This document shows, piece by piece, positions 6,868 to 14,102 of a stretch of DNA of 24,665 nt (positions are counted from its first letter, which is position 1; the number at the start of each line of letters is the position of its first letter). The notes under the pieces are model-generated. The model made no database searches. It was not told the origin of the DNA and was given only the letters and a program-made list of their open reading frames with translations. This DNA is from Bdellovibrionaceae bacterium UBA6776 (GTDB taxonomy: Bacteria; Bdellovibrionota; Bdellovibrionia; Bdellovibrionales; UBA1609), in assembly GCA_002453155.1 (NCBI GenBank), contig DKGG01000020.1:1-24665 (forward strand). The letters run 5' to 3'. A program made the translations under genes and the position numbers.

Positions 6868-9723
6868 ATGAACTTTCTCGCTCGCCACAATGGTCCCCGT
6901 TTAGAGGATGAAAAAACCATGCTCAACGCTTTGGGCGTTTCCGACATGGATCAATTGATTCAGGAAACCCTGCCGAAGCCCATTCGATACAATGGGCTTT
7001 TGGATTTGCCGAAGGCTCTCAGTGAGCAACAGCTTCTGAGCCGCGCCAAATCCTTGGCGTCTCAAAACCAGGTGGCGAGATCCTATGTGGGTTGCGGATA
7101 TTACGGCACCCTGACTCCCACGGTGGTTCTTCGAAACATCTTGGAGAACCCAGGTTGGTACACCGCTTATACACCCTATCAGGCGGAAATTTCTCAAGGC
7201 CGTATGGAAGCTCTTTTGAATTTTCAAACCATGATTATGGGATTGACCGGAATGGAGTTGGCCAACGCATCCCTGTTGGATGAAGGGACCGCTGCGGCCG
7301 AAGCTGTGGCCTTGGCCGTGAATTCTTTGAGAGGCAAGCGCACACAAATTTTTGTGGATACGGATGTTTTCCCTCAAACCCTTGAGGTGCTTCAAACCCG
7401 TTGCAAAGCCATGGGTCTTGAAATCGCCGTTAAAAATTTAAAAGATCTTTCTACAGAGGAGCTTCAATCTGCCGGCGCCGTTTACGGACAGTCTCCTGGA
7501 TTTTCCGGTCAGCTCCACGACTTCACGGATATTTTTGCTCAAGCGCAAAAGGCCCAAGCCGTTACCATTTTAGGCTCTGACTTGTTGGCTTTGTGTTTGA
7601 TGAAAACTCCCAGTGACATGAATGCCGACATTGCGGTGGGATCTTCTCAAAGATTTGGGGTTCCGTTCGGTTTTGGTGGACCTCACGCCGCATTTATGTC
7701 CACCCATGACAAATTCAAACGTTTGATCCCTGGTCGTATCATCGGAGTTTCTAAAGATGCCGCAGGAAGACCGGCGCTTCGTTTGGCTCTTCAAACTCGG
7801 GAACAACATATCCGTCGCGAAAAAGCGACCAGCAACATTTGCACCGCTCAGGTGCTGTTGGCGGTGATGGCCGGAATGTACGGCGTTTACCATGGATCAA
7901 AAGGCTTAAAAGAAATTGCCCGTCGAGTTCATGGACAGACAGCGTGGTTGAAATCACAAATTGAGAGTGCGGGTTTAAAAGTTCTCAACTCTGAGTTTTT
8001 CGATACTTTGAAAATTTCCTTAGAGACCAAGGATTTGAACGCCGTTCAAAAACGCGCACAGGAAAAAAATCTCAATCTGGGTCTTTTTGAAGCGGGCTCT
8101 GCTCAAGTTTCTCTGGATGAAACCTGTCAAACCCAAGACTTGGAAGATTTGGTCTATGTGCTTACCGGAAAATCTGGAGTCGCTCCCTCTGAAAGCCTCA
8201 GCGCGGGTCCCATTGAAAACTCCAGCTGGCAGCGCACTTCTGATTTTATGACCGAAAAGGTGTTCAACTCTCATCACTCTGAAACAGAAATGCTTCGCTA
8301 CATCCACCGATTGCAATCCAAAGATTTGTCTTTGACTCACTCGATGATTCCATTGGGCTCTTGCACCATGAAGTTGAATGCCACCACAGAAATGATTCCC
8401 ATCACGTGGCCGGAATTTTCACAGATTCATCCGTTCGCTCCCAAAGAGCAAACCAAAGGTTATGTGCAGTTGATTCACGAACTGGAAGGTTGGCTCAGCG
8501 AGATCACAGGTTTCGATCAGGTTTCGGTTCAACCCAATGCGGGCTCTCAAGGAGAGTACGCCGGGCTTCTGTGCATTCGGCAATATCTGGAGAGCAAAGG
8601 TCAGGGCCACCGCAAGGTGTGCTTGATTCCAAGTTCGGCTCATGGAACCAACCCTGCCAGTGCAGTGATGGCCGGATTCCAAGTGGTGGTGGTTTCTTGC
8701 GACGATCAAGGAAACATTCAACTTTCCGATTTGAAAGAGAAAGCGGAAAAGCACAAAGACGATTTGGCAGCTCTCATGATCACCTACCCTTCCACTCACG
8801 GTGTGTTTGAAGAAGCCATCAAAGAAATTTGCCAAGTGATCCATGATCACGGGGGTCAGGTTTACTTGGATGGAGCAAACATGAATGCCATGGTGGGTTT
8901 GTGTCGCCCCGGAGACATTGGGGCCGATGTTTGCCATTTAAATTTACATAAAACTTTTTGCATTCCACACGGAGGCGGTGGGCCTGGCGTTGGACCCATT
9001 GGGGTGGCTAAGCATTTGAGTCCTTTCTTACCGACTCACTCTTTGCGACCAGATTGTGGACCTGAAACCGGAATTACATCCACCACCAGTGCTCCTTGGG
9101 GAAGCGCTGGCATTCTTCCCATTTCATGGGCCTACATTGCCATGATGGGTCCGGACGGATTGAAGAAGGCGTCTGAAACCGCAATTTTAAATGCCAACTA
9201 CATTGCCGCGAAATTGAGTCCTCACTATAAAATCTTGTACAAAGGAACCAATGGCCGCGTGGCCCATGAGTGCATTGTGGATGTTCGTCCGTTTAAAGAG
9301 TCTGCCGGCGTGACGGTGGATGATTTCGCAAAACGTTTGATGGACTATGGGTTTCATGCTCCGACCATGTCTTGGCCGGTTGCGGGAACTTTGATGATTG
9401 AACCCACAGAGAGTGAAAGTCTCGAAGAGTTGGATCGATTCATTGATGCCATGATTTCGATCAAAGAAGAAATCTCCGAAATTGAAGCGGGCAAAATGGA
9501 CAAAGAGGACAACGCTTTGAAGAATGCCCCTCACTCCTACTTTGATTTGATCTCTGACAGTTGGGATCACAAATATGGCCGCGAGAAGGCCGCCTTTCCT
9601 CGTCCTTGGGTTCGAGAACGAAAGTTTTGGCTGCCTGTTTCTCGTGTGGACAATGCCTTTGGAGACAAAAATTTAATTTGTTCGTGCCTGCCCCTGGAGG
9701 CTTACGAGGAGAACCCTTCATGA
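6868..9723 (+). CDS. gcvP: Glycine dehydrogenase (aminomethyl-transferring), glycine cleavage P protein
   Basis: At 951 aa it has the full length of the fused P1-P2 type enzyme (E. coli GcvP is 957 aa). It decarboxylates glycine with PLP and passes the aminomethyl group to the lipoyl arm of GcvH. Visible family blocks include GYYGTLTPTVVLRNILENPGWYTAYTPYQ near the N-terminus, LDEGTAAAEA, IPLGSCTMKLNATTEM at the start of the C-terminal half, and the PLP site HLNLHKTFCIPHGGGGPG. In that site the Schiff-base lysine is K695. The frame is intact. ATG 6868 has AGAAGG nine bases upstream inside the preceding gene. gcvT and gcvH are not in this window. Instead gcvP lies between a DNA-binding-like protein and a small secreted protein that overlaps its stop. 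Confidence 0.98.
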   Translation: MNFLARHNGPRLEDEKTMLNALGVSDMDQLIQETLPKPIRYNGLLDLPKALSEQQLLSRAKSLASQNQVARSYVGCGYYGTLTPTVVLRNILENPGWYTAYTPYQAEISQGRMEALLNFQTMIMGLTGMELANASLLDEGTAAAEAVALAVNSLRGKRTQIFVDTDVFPQTLEVLQTRCKAMGLEIAVKNLKDLSTEELQSAGAVYGQSPGFSGQLHDFTDIFAQAQKAQAVTILGSDLLALCLMKTPSDMNADIAVGSSQRFGVPFGFGGPHAAFMSTHDKFKRLIPGRIIGVSKDAAGRPALRLALQTREQHIRREKATSNICTAQVLLAVMAGMYGVYHGSKGLKEIARRVHGQTAWLKSQIESAGLKVLNSEFFDTLKISLETKDLNAVQKRAQEKNLNLGLFEAGSAQVSLDETCQTQDLEDLVYVLTGKSGVAPSESLSAGPIENSSWQRTSDFMTEKVFNSHHSETEMLRYIHRLQSKDLSLTHSMIPLGSCTMKLNATTEMIPITWPEFSQIHPFAPKEQTKGYVQLIHELEGWLSEITGFDQVSVQPNAGSQGEYAGLLCIRQYLESKGQGHRKVCLIPSSAHGTNPASAVMAGFQVVVVSCDDQGNIQLSDLKEKAEKHKDDLAALMITYPSTHGVFEEAIKEICQVIHDHGGQVYLDGANMNAMVGLCRPGDIGADVCHLNLHKTFCIPHGGGGPGVGPIGVAKHLSPFLPTHSLRPDCGPETGITSTTSAPWGSAGILPISWAYIAMMGPDGLKKASETAILNANYIAAKLSPHYKILYKGTNGRVAHECIVDVRPFKESAGVTVDDFAKRLMDYGFHAPTMSWPVAGTLMIEPTESESLEELDRFIDAMISIKEEISEIEAGKMDKEDNALKNAPHSYFDLISDSWDHKYGREKAAFPRPWVRERKFWLPVSRVDNAFGDKNLICSCLPLEAYEENPS

Positions 9724-10250
9724 GTTTGAGAGGCTTCTACGTTGGATGGATTTTAAGTTTGGCTTTGGCTTTTCCTCTTGTGGGAAAGGCCGCGACTTAT
9801 CCCCTTTCGGAAGCCCCTCTTACCAAAGAGCAACAGTCCCTTTTTGATTTGGGCTGTTCGGCCATTCAAAATGGATACTGCCGCGTTTATTCTTACAATC
9901 CTTCTTACAAACCCTATCAGATGATTCAGCTGGCTCACGGATTGGTCTACCACGATCAGTTTGAATTGGATGGAAACTACAAATGGATACCAGCTTTGAA
10001 TCAGGTTCTGCCATTTGTGAGGGAAACTTTGGGTTCGGAGAAAGCCTCGGAGTTGGAATCTCAAGTCAAAAAATTCATTGTTCAAGACCAATTGAATGCC
10101 GTGATTAATTTGGCACCCACCAAGTTTTGCGACAATCTGAAAGAGTGCCATTACATTTATTTTTATGTGTTCTTTAAAGACGGTCAGCTGTTATTTTTTG
10201 AGCTTCGCCCCAACCTGAACTCCGGCGAACGGATTTCTTCCCGCCGATAG
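9720..10250 (+). CDS. Small secreted protein of unknown function, coupled to gcvP
   Basis: This 176-aa protein starts at ATG 9720, overlapping the gcvP stop as ATGA and preceded by GAGGAG. Translation is therefore probably coupled. An upstream in-frame ATG at 9561 lies wholly within gcvP and has no such signal. The N-terminus is a signal peptide (hydrophobic stretch about 8-19, cleavage near GKAA). The mature protein has four Cys-containing or aromatic clusters (GCSAIQNGYC, then FCDNLKECHYIYFYVFF). Two disulfides are possible. I do not recognise the family, and nothing in it suggests glycine metabolism. A weak hairpin follows the stop, so it is probably the last gene of the operon. Confidence 0.75.
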   Translation: MSLRGFYVGWILSLALAFPLVGKAATYPLSEAPLTKEQQSLFDLGCSAIQNGYCRVYSYNPSYKPYQMIQLAHGLVYHDQFELDGNYKWIPALNQVLPFVRETLGSEKASELESQVKKFIVQDQLNAVINLAPTKFCDNLKECHYIYFYVFFKDGQLLFFELRPNLNSGERISSRR

Positions 10251-10254
10251 ATTT

Positions 10255-10279
10255 GCTTCTCAGACGAAGCCATATTTTT
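10255..10279 (+). terminator. Possible terminator of the gcvP operon
   Basis: GCTTC (10255-10259) pairs with GAAGC (10266-10270) across a 6-nt loop, with TTTTT at 10275-10279. The stem is only 5 bp, so this is weak. Its position just after the last stop is right. Confidence 0.4.
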
Positions 10280-10332
10280 CGTTCTTTAATCCCCAGTTCC
10301 AGACATGGCCCTCCATAGGCTCTTCATGAGAT

Positions 10333-10435
10333 CTACAGCTAATTTTTCAGATTCTATGATCTCGAGCAAACACGCCCATCCATGGGCTCACAAGTCTTTG
10401 CCCTTCGGGCAAATCACCTCCTGTTTCCTTGAGGT
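10333..10435 (-). repeat. One-armed hairpin unit, left outer copy
   Basis: This is a direct repeat, at about 185 bp, of the unit at 10517-10622. It shares the three small hairpins (GCCCA/TGGGC, TTTGCCC/GGGCAAA, ACCTC/GAGGT) and the first closing arm, but the second closing arm is absent. It forms the outer end of the left repeat. Confidence 0.8.
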
Positions 10436-10526
10436 CTGTTTCTGTGTAAAAGTTCCTATTTCCCAAATCTAAATTTCATAGCAGCGGACACACTCTTCCG
10501 TGAGTTCTTCCACATGTACAGCAAAC

Positions 10527-10650
10527 TTTTCAGATTCAATTATTTCCTCGAGCAAACACGCCCATCCATGGGCTCACAAGTCTTTGCCCTTCGGGCAAAT
10601 CACCTCCTGTTTCCTTGAGGTTTACTCGAGGAAATAATTGAACCTGAAAA
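10527..10650 (-). ncRNA. Putative structured element downstream of the HNH gene, left copy
   Basis: Arms 10527-10557 and 10620-10650 are inverted repeats of 31 bp with two mismatches. They enclose three hairpins: 10560-10573 (GCCCA/TGGGC), 10583-10599 (TTTGCCC/GGGCAAA) and 10602-10621 (ACCTC/GAGGT, which overlaps the arm by two bases). The structure starts 20 nt after the HNH stop codon. On the HNH-sense (minus) strand both arm mismatches become G.U wobbles. It could be a structured 3'-UTR RNA, a separate RNA, a DNA cruciform recognised by the nuclease, or an elaborate terminator. Calling it RNA is inference. Confidence 0.5.
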
Positions 10651-10670
10651 ATTACTTAACCGAGGAATCA

Positions 10671-11471
10671 CTATCCTTTGTGGCGGTTATGGCTTGCACA
10701 CAATACTTGAAGATTGTTTCTGCTTTGATCGCCACCAAGTCTTACGGGAAAAATATGATCCACTTGCAAAAAGTGATTGGATCCGCAACCTGGATATTGG
10801 AATTGGTAGTTTGCAGTCGTTAACACATTATTTCGTAGGCGCTTGGAAATTTGACGGGTATTCCTTGATTTTGGTGCGCCAAACTCTTTACTCTCACTGG
10901 AGTTTGAAGATTTCCTCTGAACATTTTCATAAGATTTGAGTTCTTTTTCAATCAAGTCCACCAAAAGACTTTCCACATTGTGTTTGTGTGACTTCAGCGC
11001 TTTCAACTTTTCCAATTTCTGGTTTTGTTCATGAGTCAGCTCCAATCTCAAATGCACCTTGTCCACATATTCTGTTTTTTTGATCTTTAGGGTCGGTGTG
11101 GGTTCCAAAAACATGGCCTTTACTTCGCGAGAAGATTTGTTCTCCATAGATTTTAAAACTTTTCTTTTTTCCGCCACCGGCTTCTTTCGAAGATGCTTAA
11201 ATGCAGTGGTTACGGCAGACAGGGTTAGACTTCCCTGATCAATTTTCTGTTTGATCTCTGGAACTTCTTTCGCAAGCCGAACACACGCTTGTCTTTGATA
11301 AGCGGTGGCTTCCGAGTAGCCAAGTCCTCGAACTAGATAGTCGAAAAGGGAAGGATGCCCCATCTTCAGGTACTGACGGCTGTTTTCCATCTCTTGCAGC
11401 TTATTCAAGATTTCAGAAGTAATTCGTTTCTCTTTTTGGCGGAGTTCAAGAAGCTCGAAGTGAATTTTCAT
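10671..11471 (-). CDS. HNH endonuclease, intact frame but one zinc-ligand Cys replaced by Phe
   Basis: This 266-aa protein has a helical N-terminal part (about 1-110, including GHPSLFDYLVRGLGYSEATAYQRQ) that resembles the putative DNA-binding region of DUF222-like HNH proteins. A charged linker follows. The C-terminal HNH fold has FQYPGC, LQVDHIFPVRLGG, NNLQVLC and ASHNRHKG. The metal-site His (DH), the Asn and the final His are present. The usual structural zinc knuckle is C-x4-C with C-x2-H; here the first Cys is Phe (TTC), while the truncated copy at 11731 keeps TGC. ATG 11471 follows AGAGGAT. There is no RuvC domain, so this is not IscB or Cas9-like. The gene sits inside a 1.9-kb inverted-repeat region with no transposase or methylase partner. 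A homing-type or selfish nuclease is the likeliest role, and it may be weakened or inactive. Confidence 0.85.
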   Translation of the reverse strand: MKIHFELLELRQKEKRITSEILNKLQEMENSRQYLKMGHPSLFDYLVRGLGYSEATAYQRQACVRLAKEVPEIKQKIDQGSLTLSAVTTAFKHLRKKPVAEKRKVLKSMENKSSREVKAMFLEPTPTLKIKKTEYVDKVHLRLELTHEQNQKLEKLKALKSHKHNVESLLVDLIEKELKSYENVQRKSSNSSESKEFGAPKSRNTRQISKRLRNNVLTTANYQFQYPGCGSNHFLQVDHIFPVRLGGDQSRNNLQVLCASHNRHKG

Positions 11472-11730
11472 GGATCCTCTTTCTTTGAAAGAAGATTACC
11501 ATGGTTTTTTATTTTCAGATTTTGGCTCTGAGGCCTACTTCTCAAGAAGGTTTTGCTTTTGCGCACGTCTGTTCTTGGGATTTAATTTTTAAGAGCGTAT
11601 TGAAGCTGTGATTTGTTTTAAAGACGCTTCTACAAATGATTTCAATATAAGGATTCACTTGAACGAAATCGAAAAAAACTACGTCAAATTTAATTTCTAA
11701 AAAAGTAATTCTCGCCGCAACGTTTAGTAG
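11472..11730. other. Non-coding spacer between the two HNH copies
   Basis: This 259-bp A+T-rich stretch lies between the start of the intact HNH gene and the truncated copy. It must hold the HNH promoter. I see no open frame with a ribosome binding site, and no similarity to the flanking repeats or to the HNH 5' region. Confidence 0.6.
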
Positions 11731-11901
11731 ACACTACGAAATGATGTGTTAAGAACTGCAAACTACCAATGCCAATATCCAGGTTGCGAATCTCGACAGT
11801 TCTTACAAATCGATCACATTTTTCCGGTCCGACTTGGAGGAGATCAAAGACGAAGCAATTTGCAGGTACTGTGCGCAAGCCACAACCTCCACAAAGGATA
11901 G
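11731..11901 (+). pseudogene. 5'-truncated HNH endonuclease fragment (last 56 codons)
   Basis: Read on the plus strand, 11731-11901 encodes LRNDVLRTANYQCQYPGC, then FLQIDHIFPVRLGGDQ and NLQVLCASHNLHKG, ending in TAG at 11899-11901. It aligns without gaps to the C-terminus of the intact HNH protein, which lies on the opposite strand. A stop codon (TAG 11728-11730) stands just before the region of similarity. There is no start codon or Shine-Dalgarno, so it is a remnant. It retains the complete zinc knuckle (both Cys of CQYPGC) that the intact gene has lost. Its 3' flank carries the same hairpin elements as the intact copy. Confidence 0.9.
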
Positions 11902-11921
11902 CGGTTCTTCGGTAAAGTAAC

Positions 11922-12045
11922 TTTTCGGGTTCAATTAATTCCTCGAGTAAACCTCAAGGAAATAGGAAGTGATTTGCCCGGAGGGAAAAGACTTGTGAGC
12001 CCATGGAAGGGCGTGTTTGCTCGAGGAAATAATTGAATCTGAAAA
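11922..12045 (+). ncRNA. Putative structured element downstream of HNH, right copy
   Basis: Arms 11922-11952 and 12015-12045 pair over 31 bp with four mismatches. Three of these are G.U wobbles on the HNH-sense (plus) strand; one is A.A. The 12015-12045 arm is identical to the corresponding arm of the left copy. The structure begins 20 nt after the fragment's stop, the same distance as in the left copy. The internal hairpins are kept but slightly weaker (GCCC/GGGC; TTTGCCC/GGGAAAA with one mismatch; ACCTC/GAAGT with one mismatch). Confidence 0.5.
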
Positions 12046-12136
12046 GTTTGCTGTACATGTGGAAGAACTCACGGAAGAGTGTGTCCGCTTCTATAAAATA
12101 TGGATTTGGGAAATTAGAACTTAGACGCAGAAACAA

Positions 12137-12242
12137 ACCTCAAGGAAACAGGATGTGATTTTCCTGAACGGAAAAGACTTGTGAGCCCATGGATGGGCGC
12201 GTTTACTGGAGGAGATCATAGAACCTGAAAAATTTGCTGTAG
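12137..12242 (+). repeat. One-armed hairpin unit, right outer copy
   Basis: This is the counterpart of 10333-10435. Its middle hairpin is TTTTCC/GGAAAA instead of TTTGCCC/GGGCAAA. One G-C pair has become T-A on both sides, so pairing is kept. As in the left outer copy, the second closing arm is missing. Confidence 0.75.
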
Positions 12243-12255
12243 ATAGGGAAGGAAC

Positions 12256-13104
12256 TTATCCCTTGCGAAGAACTTCCAGCCACTTGCGCTGCTCGGCGGA
12301 TAGGTTCTCCAAAGGAGTCATCAATCCATTCTTCAAACCTTGTTCTCGGCAGTCACAGTCGGCAAAAGGGTTCCCCTCTTGAACAAACTTTTTAATCACA
12401 GAAAACGCCTTCTCGTTGTTGCCCTTCATGATTCGCTTCACCTCATCCAACGTCACATGAGGACGGGAGGTGTCCCAACAGTCATAATCCGTCACAAAAC
12501 TCATGGGAATGTAAGAGATCCCCGCCTCACGAGCCAAGGCCACCTCAGGAAAGTTGGTCATCCCAATCACATCTCCACCCAAAGACTGATAGTGAATGGA
12601 CTCCGCATAAGTTGAAAACTGAGGACCTTCCATGCACACATAAGTTCCACCTAAGGAAACAGGCACATCCTGATCCAATGCGGTTTCATAAATCTTCTTC
12701 GAGACAGCTTTGCACACCGGATGGGCCAAAGAAACATGCCCCACCACTCCGTGACCACAAAAACTGGAACGACGGATTCCTTTGGTGCGATCAAAAAATT
12801 GAAAGGGCAAAACCAACTTTCCGGGTTCATGCTCCTCTTTTAAACTTCCCACAGCGGACACGCTCAAAATTCCTTGGGCTCCCTCTCTTTTCAAAGCAAA
12901 GATGTTTGCGGGATAATTGATTTCCGAAGGAGTCAACTCATGGGATTTTCCATGACGGCTCATAAACAGCAATTCTTTCCCCGCCAAAGAAACCTTTCGA
13001 AACCCTGAAGAGGCCAATCCAAAAGGAGTGACCCGCTCCAAATCTTCAATCACTTTAAAATCTTCGAAATTTTCGAATCCCGATCCACCAATCACCGCAA
13101 TCAT
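12256..13104 (-). CDS. mtnP: S-methyl-5'-thioadenosine phosphorylase
   Basis: This 282-aa cytoplasmic enzyme phosphorolyses 5'-methylthioadenosine (and in several bacteria 5'-deoxyadenosine) to adenine and the 5-substituted ribose 1-phosphate. The MTAP/PNP fold signature is clear: IGGSGF at the N-terminus (phosphate loop), SRHGKSH, EINYPANIFALK, SAVGSL, MEGPQFST-Y-AES, DVIGMT-FPEVALAREA, and TDYDCW near residue 216. The Asp pair in TDYDCW favours a 6-aminopurine over hypoxanthine or guanine. ATG 13104 overlaps the mtnA stop (ATGA) and has GAAGGAG upstream. It is the last gene of the aldolase-mtnA-mtnP operon. The inverted-repeat HNH region begins 12 bp beyond its stop, and no separate strong terminator was seen between them. 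Confidence 0.95.
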   Translation of the reverse strand: MIAVIGGSGFENFEDFKVIEDLERVTPFGLASSGFRKVSLAGKELLFMSRHGKSHELTPSEINYPANIFALKREGAQGILSVSAVGSLKEEHEPGKLVLPFQFFDRTKGIRRSSFCGHGVVGHVSLAHPVCKAVSKKIYETALDQDVPVSLGGTYVCMEGPQFSTYAESIHYQSLGGDVIGMTNFPEVALAREAGISYIPMSFVTDYDCWDTSRPHVTLDEVKRIMKGNNEKAFSVIKKFVQEGNPFADCDCREQGLKNGLMTPLENLSAEQRKWLEVLRKG

Positions 13105-14102
13105 ACAAGCTCCTTCAATCTGCCCTTTTGAACGTCTTCAAAAGACACCACTTCTTTATCTAAAATCCATCCAGAAACCAGTTCCGCAGGCGTCACATCA
13201 AATGCCGGATTCCACACAGGCGCCGACTTCGGAGCCCAATCCCTTCGAACCTCATCCGCTGCTCGCTCTTCCACCGGAATGTTCGAACCACTTTCACAAT
13301 CTGGATCCAAAGTGGTGGCCGGAGCCGCGGTATAAAAAGGAATTCCATGGTGCTTGCAAAGCACTGCCAAAGAATAAGTCCCCACTTTATTTGCAAAATC
13401 CCCGTTCATGGCGATGCGATCGGCACCCACAATGACTTTTTGAACTTTGCCTTTAGACATTAAAAATCCCGCCATGTTGTCACAAATCAAAGTGTAAGGA
13501 ACCTTCGCCTTTTCCAACTCCCAGGTGTTTAAACGTCCACCTTGAAGCAAGGGCCGAGTTTCATCCACATACACATGAATCTTTTTTCCTTGAGTGAAAG
13601 AGGTGGTGATCACACCCAATGCCGTCCCCATCCCCACTGTGGCCAATCCACCGGTGTTGCAATGAGTGAGCACGCCTTCGCCATCCACAATCAACTCCGC
13701 TCCGTTTTTGCCAATGGCCGCGCACAAGGCCACATCTTCATCAAAAATCTCCAAGGCTTCTGCAAAAAGAGCAGCGGCACCGTCAGAAGACTTTTCAAGC
13801 AAACGATCAATGGCTCTCATCAAATTCACAGCGGTGGGACGAGACTCTCTCAAACGCAAAGCTTGTCTTCGAAATTCCTCCTCGGAAGGATTTTGTTTTT
13901 GAGCAAAAAGTCCCAAACACAAAACCGCCGCCACTCCAATCAAGGGAGCTCCTCGAACTTGCAAATTCTGAATCAAGGCTTCCATCTGATCCGGATGAGT
14001 TCCCTCTTGCCAAACTTCTTGATGGGGCAACAAAGTTTGGTCCAAACACAAAAGCTGACTTTCACTGACTCTTAAGGACAATGATTCTCGAATCCAACTC
14101 AC
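13101..14102 (-). CDS. mtnA: Methylthioribose-1-phosphate isomerase
   Basis: This 333-aa member of the eIF2B-alpha-like isomerase family converts 5-methylthioribose 1-phosphate (or 5-deoxyribose 1-phosphate) to the ribulose 1-phosphate. Diagnostic blocks are VRGAPLIGVAA, LTHCNTGGLATVG with catalytic C148, VDETRPLLQGGRLNTWEL, and VGADRIAMNGDFANKVGTY with catalytic D228. The 80-residue C-to-D spacing equals that of B. subtilis MtnA (C160/D240). It starts with GTG 14102, overlapping the aldolase stop as GTGA, with AGGAG upstream inside that gene. The stop overlaps the mtnP start. Confidence 0.95.
   Translation of the reverse strand: MSWIRESLSLRVSESQLLCLDQTLLPHQEVWQEGTHPDQMEALIQNLQVRGAPLIGVAAVLCLGLFAQKQNPSEEEFRRQALRLRESRPTAVNLMRAIDRLLEKSSDGAAALFAEALEIFDEDVALCAAIGKNGAELIVDGEGVLTHCNTGGLATVGMGTALGVITTSFTQGKKIHVYVDETRPLLQGGRLNTWELEKAKVPYTLICDNMAGFLMSKGKVQKVIVGADRIAMNGDFANKVGTYSLAVLCKHHGIPFYTAAPATTLDPDCESGSNIPVEERAADEVRRDWAPKSAPVWNPAFDVTPAELVSGWILDKEVVSFEDVQKGRLKELV

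Larger units (their letters stand above)
10331..10838. repeat. Left arm of long inverted repeat (508 bp)
   Basis: This segment is an imperfect inverted copy of 11734-12244. By eye well over four fifths of positions match, with few indels, and the lengths are almost equal (508 and 511 bp). Read inward from the outer edge it contains a one-armed hairpin unit, a spacer of about 80 bp, a complete palindromic unit, 20 bp, and the last 56 or so codons of the HNH gene. The part from 10251 to 10670 has no gene. Outside position 10331 the similarity stops at once. Confidence 0.93.
11734..12244. repeat. Right arm of long inverted repeat (511 bp)
   Basis: This is the inverted counterpart of 10331-10838. 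In plus-strand order it has the HNH 3' fragment, 20 bp, the palindromic unit (11922-12045), a spacer, and a one-armed unit ending at 12242. It ends 12 bp from the mtnP stop codon. The gene-free part from 11902 to 12255 is wholly occupied by it. No clear target-site duplication is visible when the outer flanks are compared. Confidence 0.93.

Noticed and set aside
6319..6888. 189-codon minus-strand frame opposite the H1-like gene
   Set aside because: Its Phe/Leu/Cys-rich sequence is just the complement of the Lys/Ala-rich codons, and there is no supporting start signal.
8361..8810. 149-codon plus-strand frame inside gcvP
   Set aside because: It overlaps the conserved GcvP core in another frame and shows no family features or start signal.
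9561..9719. Longer N-terminus for the secreted protein after gcvP
   Set aside because: The extension lies wholly within gcvP, would bury the signal peptide, and has no ribosome binding site. ATG 9720 has all the expected signals.
11690..11878. Minus-strand 62-codon frame in the right repeat
   Set aside because: It is the complement of the HNH remnant coded on the plus strand, which has the real similarity.
10527..12045. IscB/IsrB-OMEGA or Cas9-like system
   Set aside because: The HNH protein is 266 aa with no RuvC domain and no arginine-rich bridge helix, and no CRISPR or long guide-RNA region precedes it. The comparison holds only at the level of an HNH gene beside a structured element.
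10331..12244. Conventional insertion sequence with terminal inverted repeats
   Set aside because: The inverted repeats include coding sequence from the HNH gene itself, no transposase is present, and no target-site duplication is visible.
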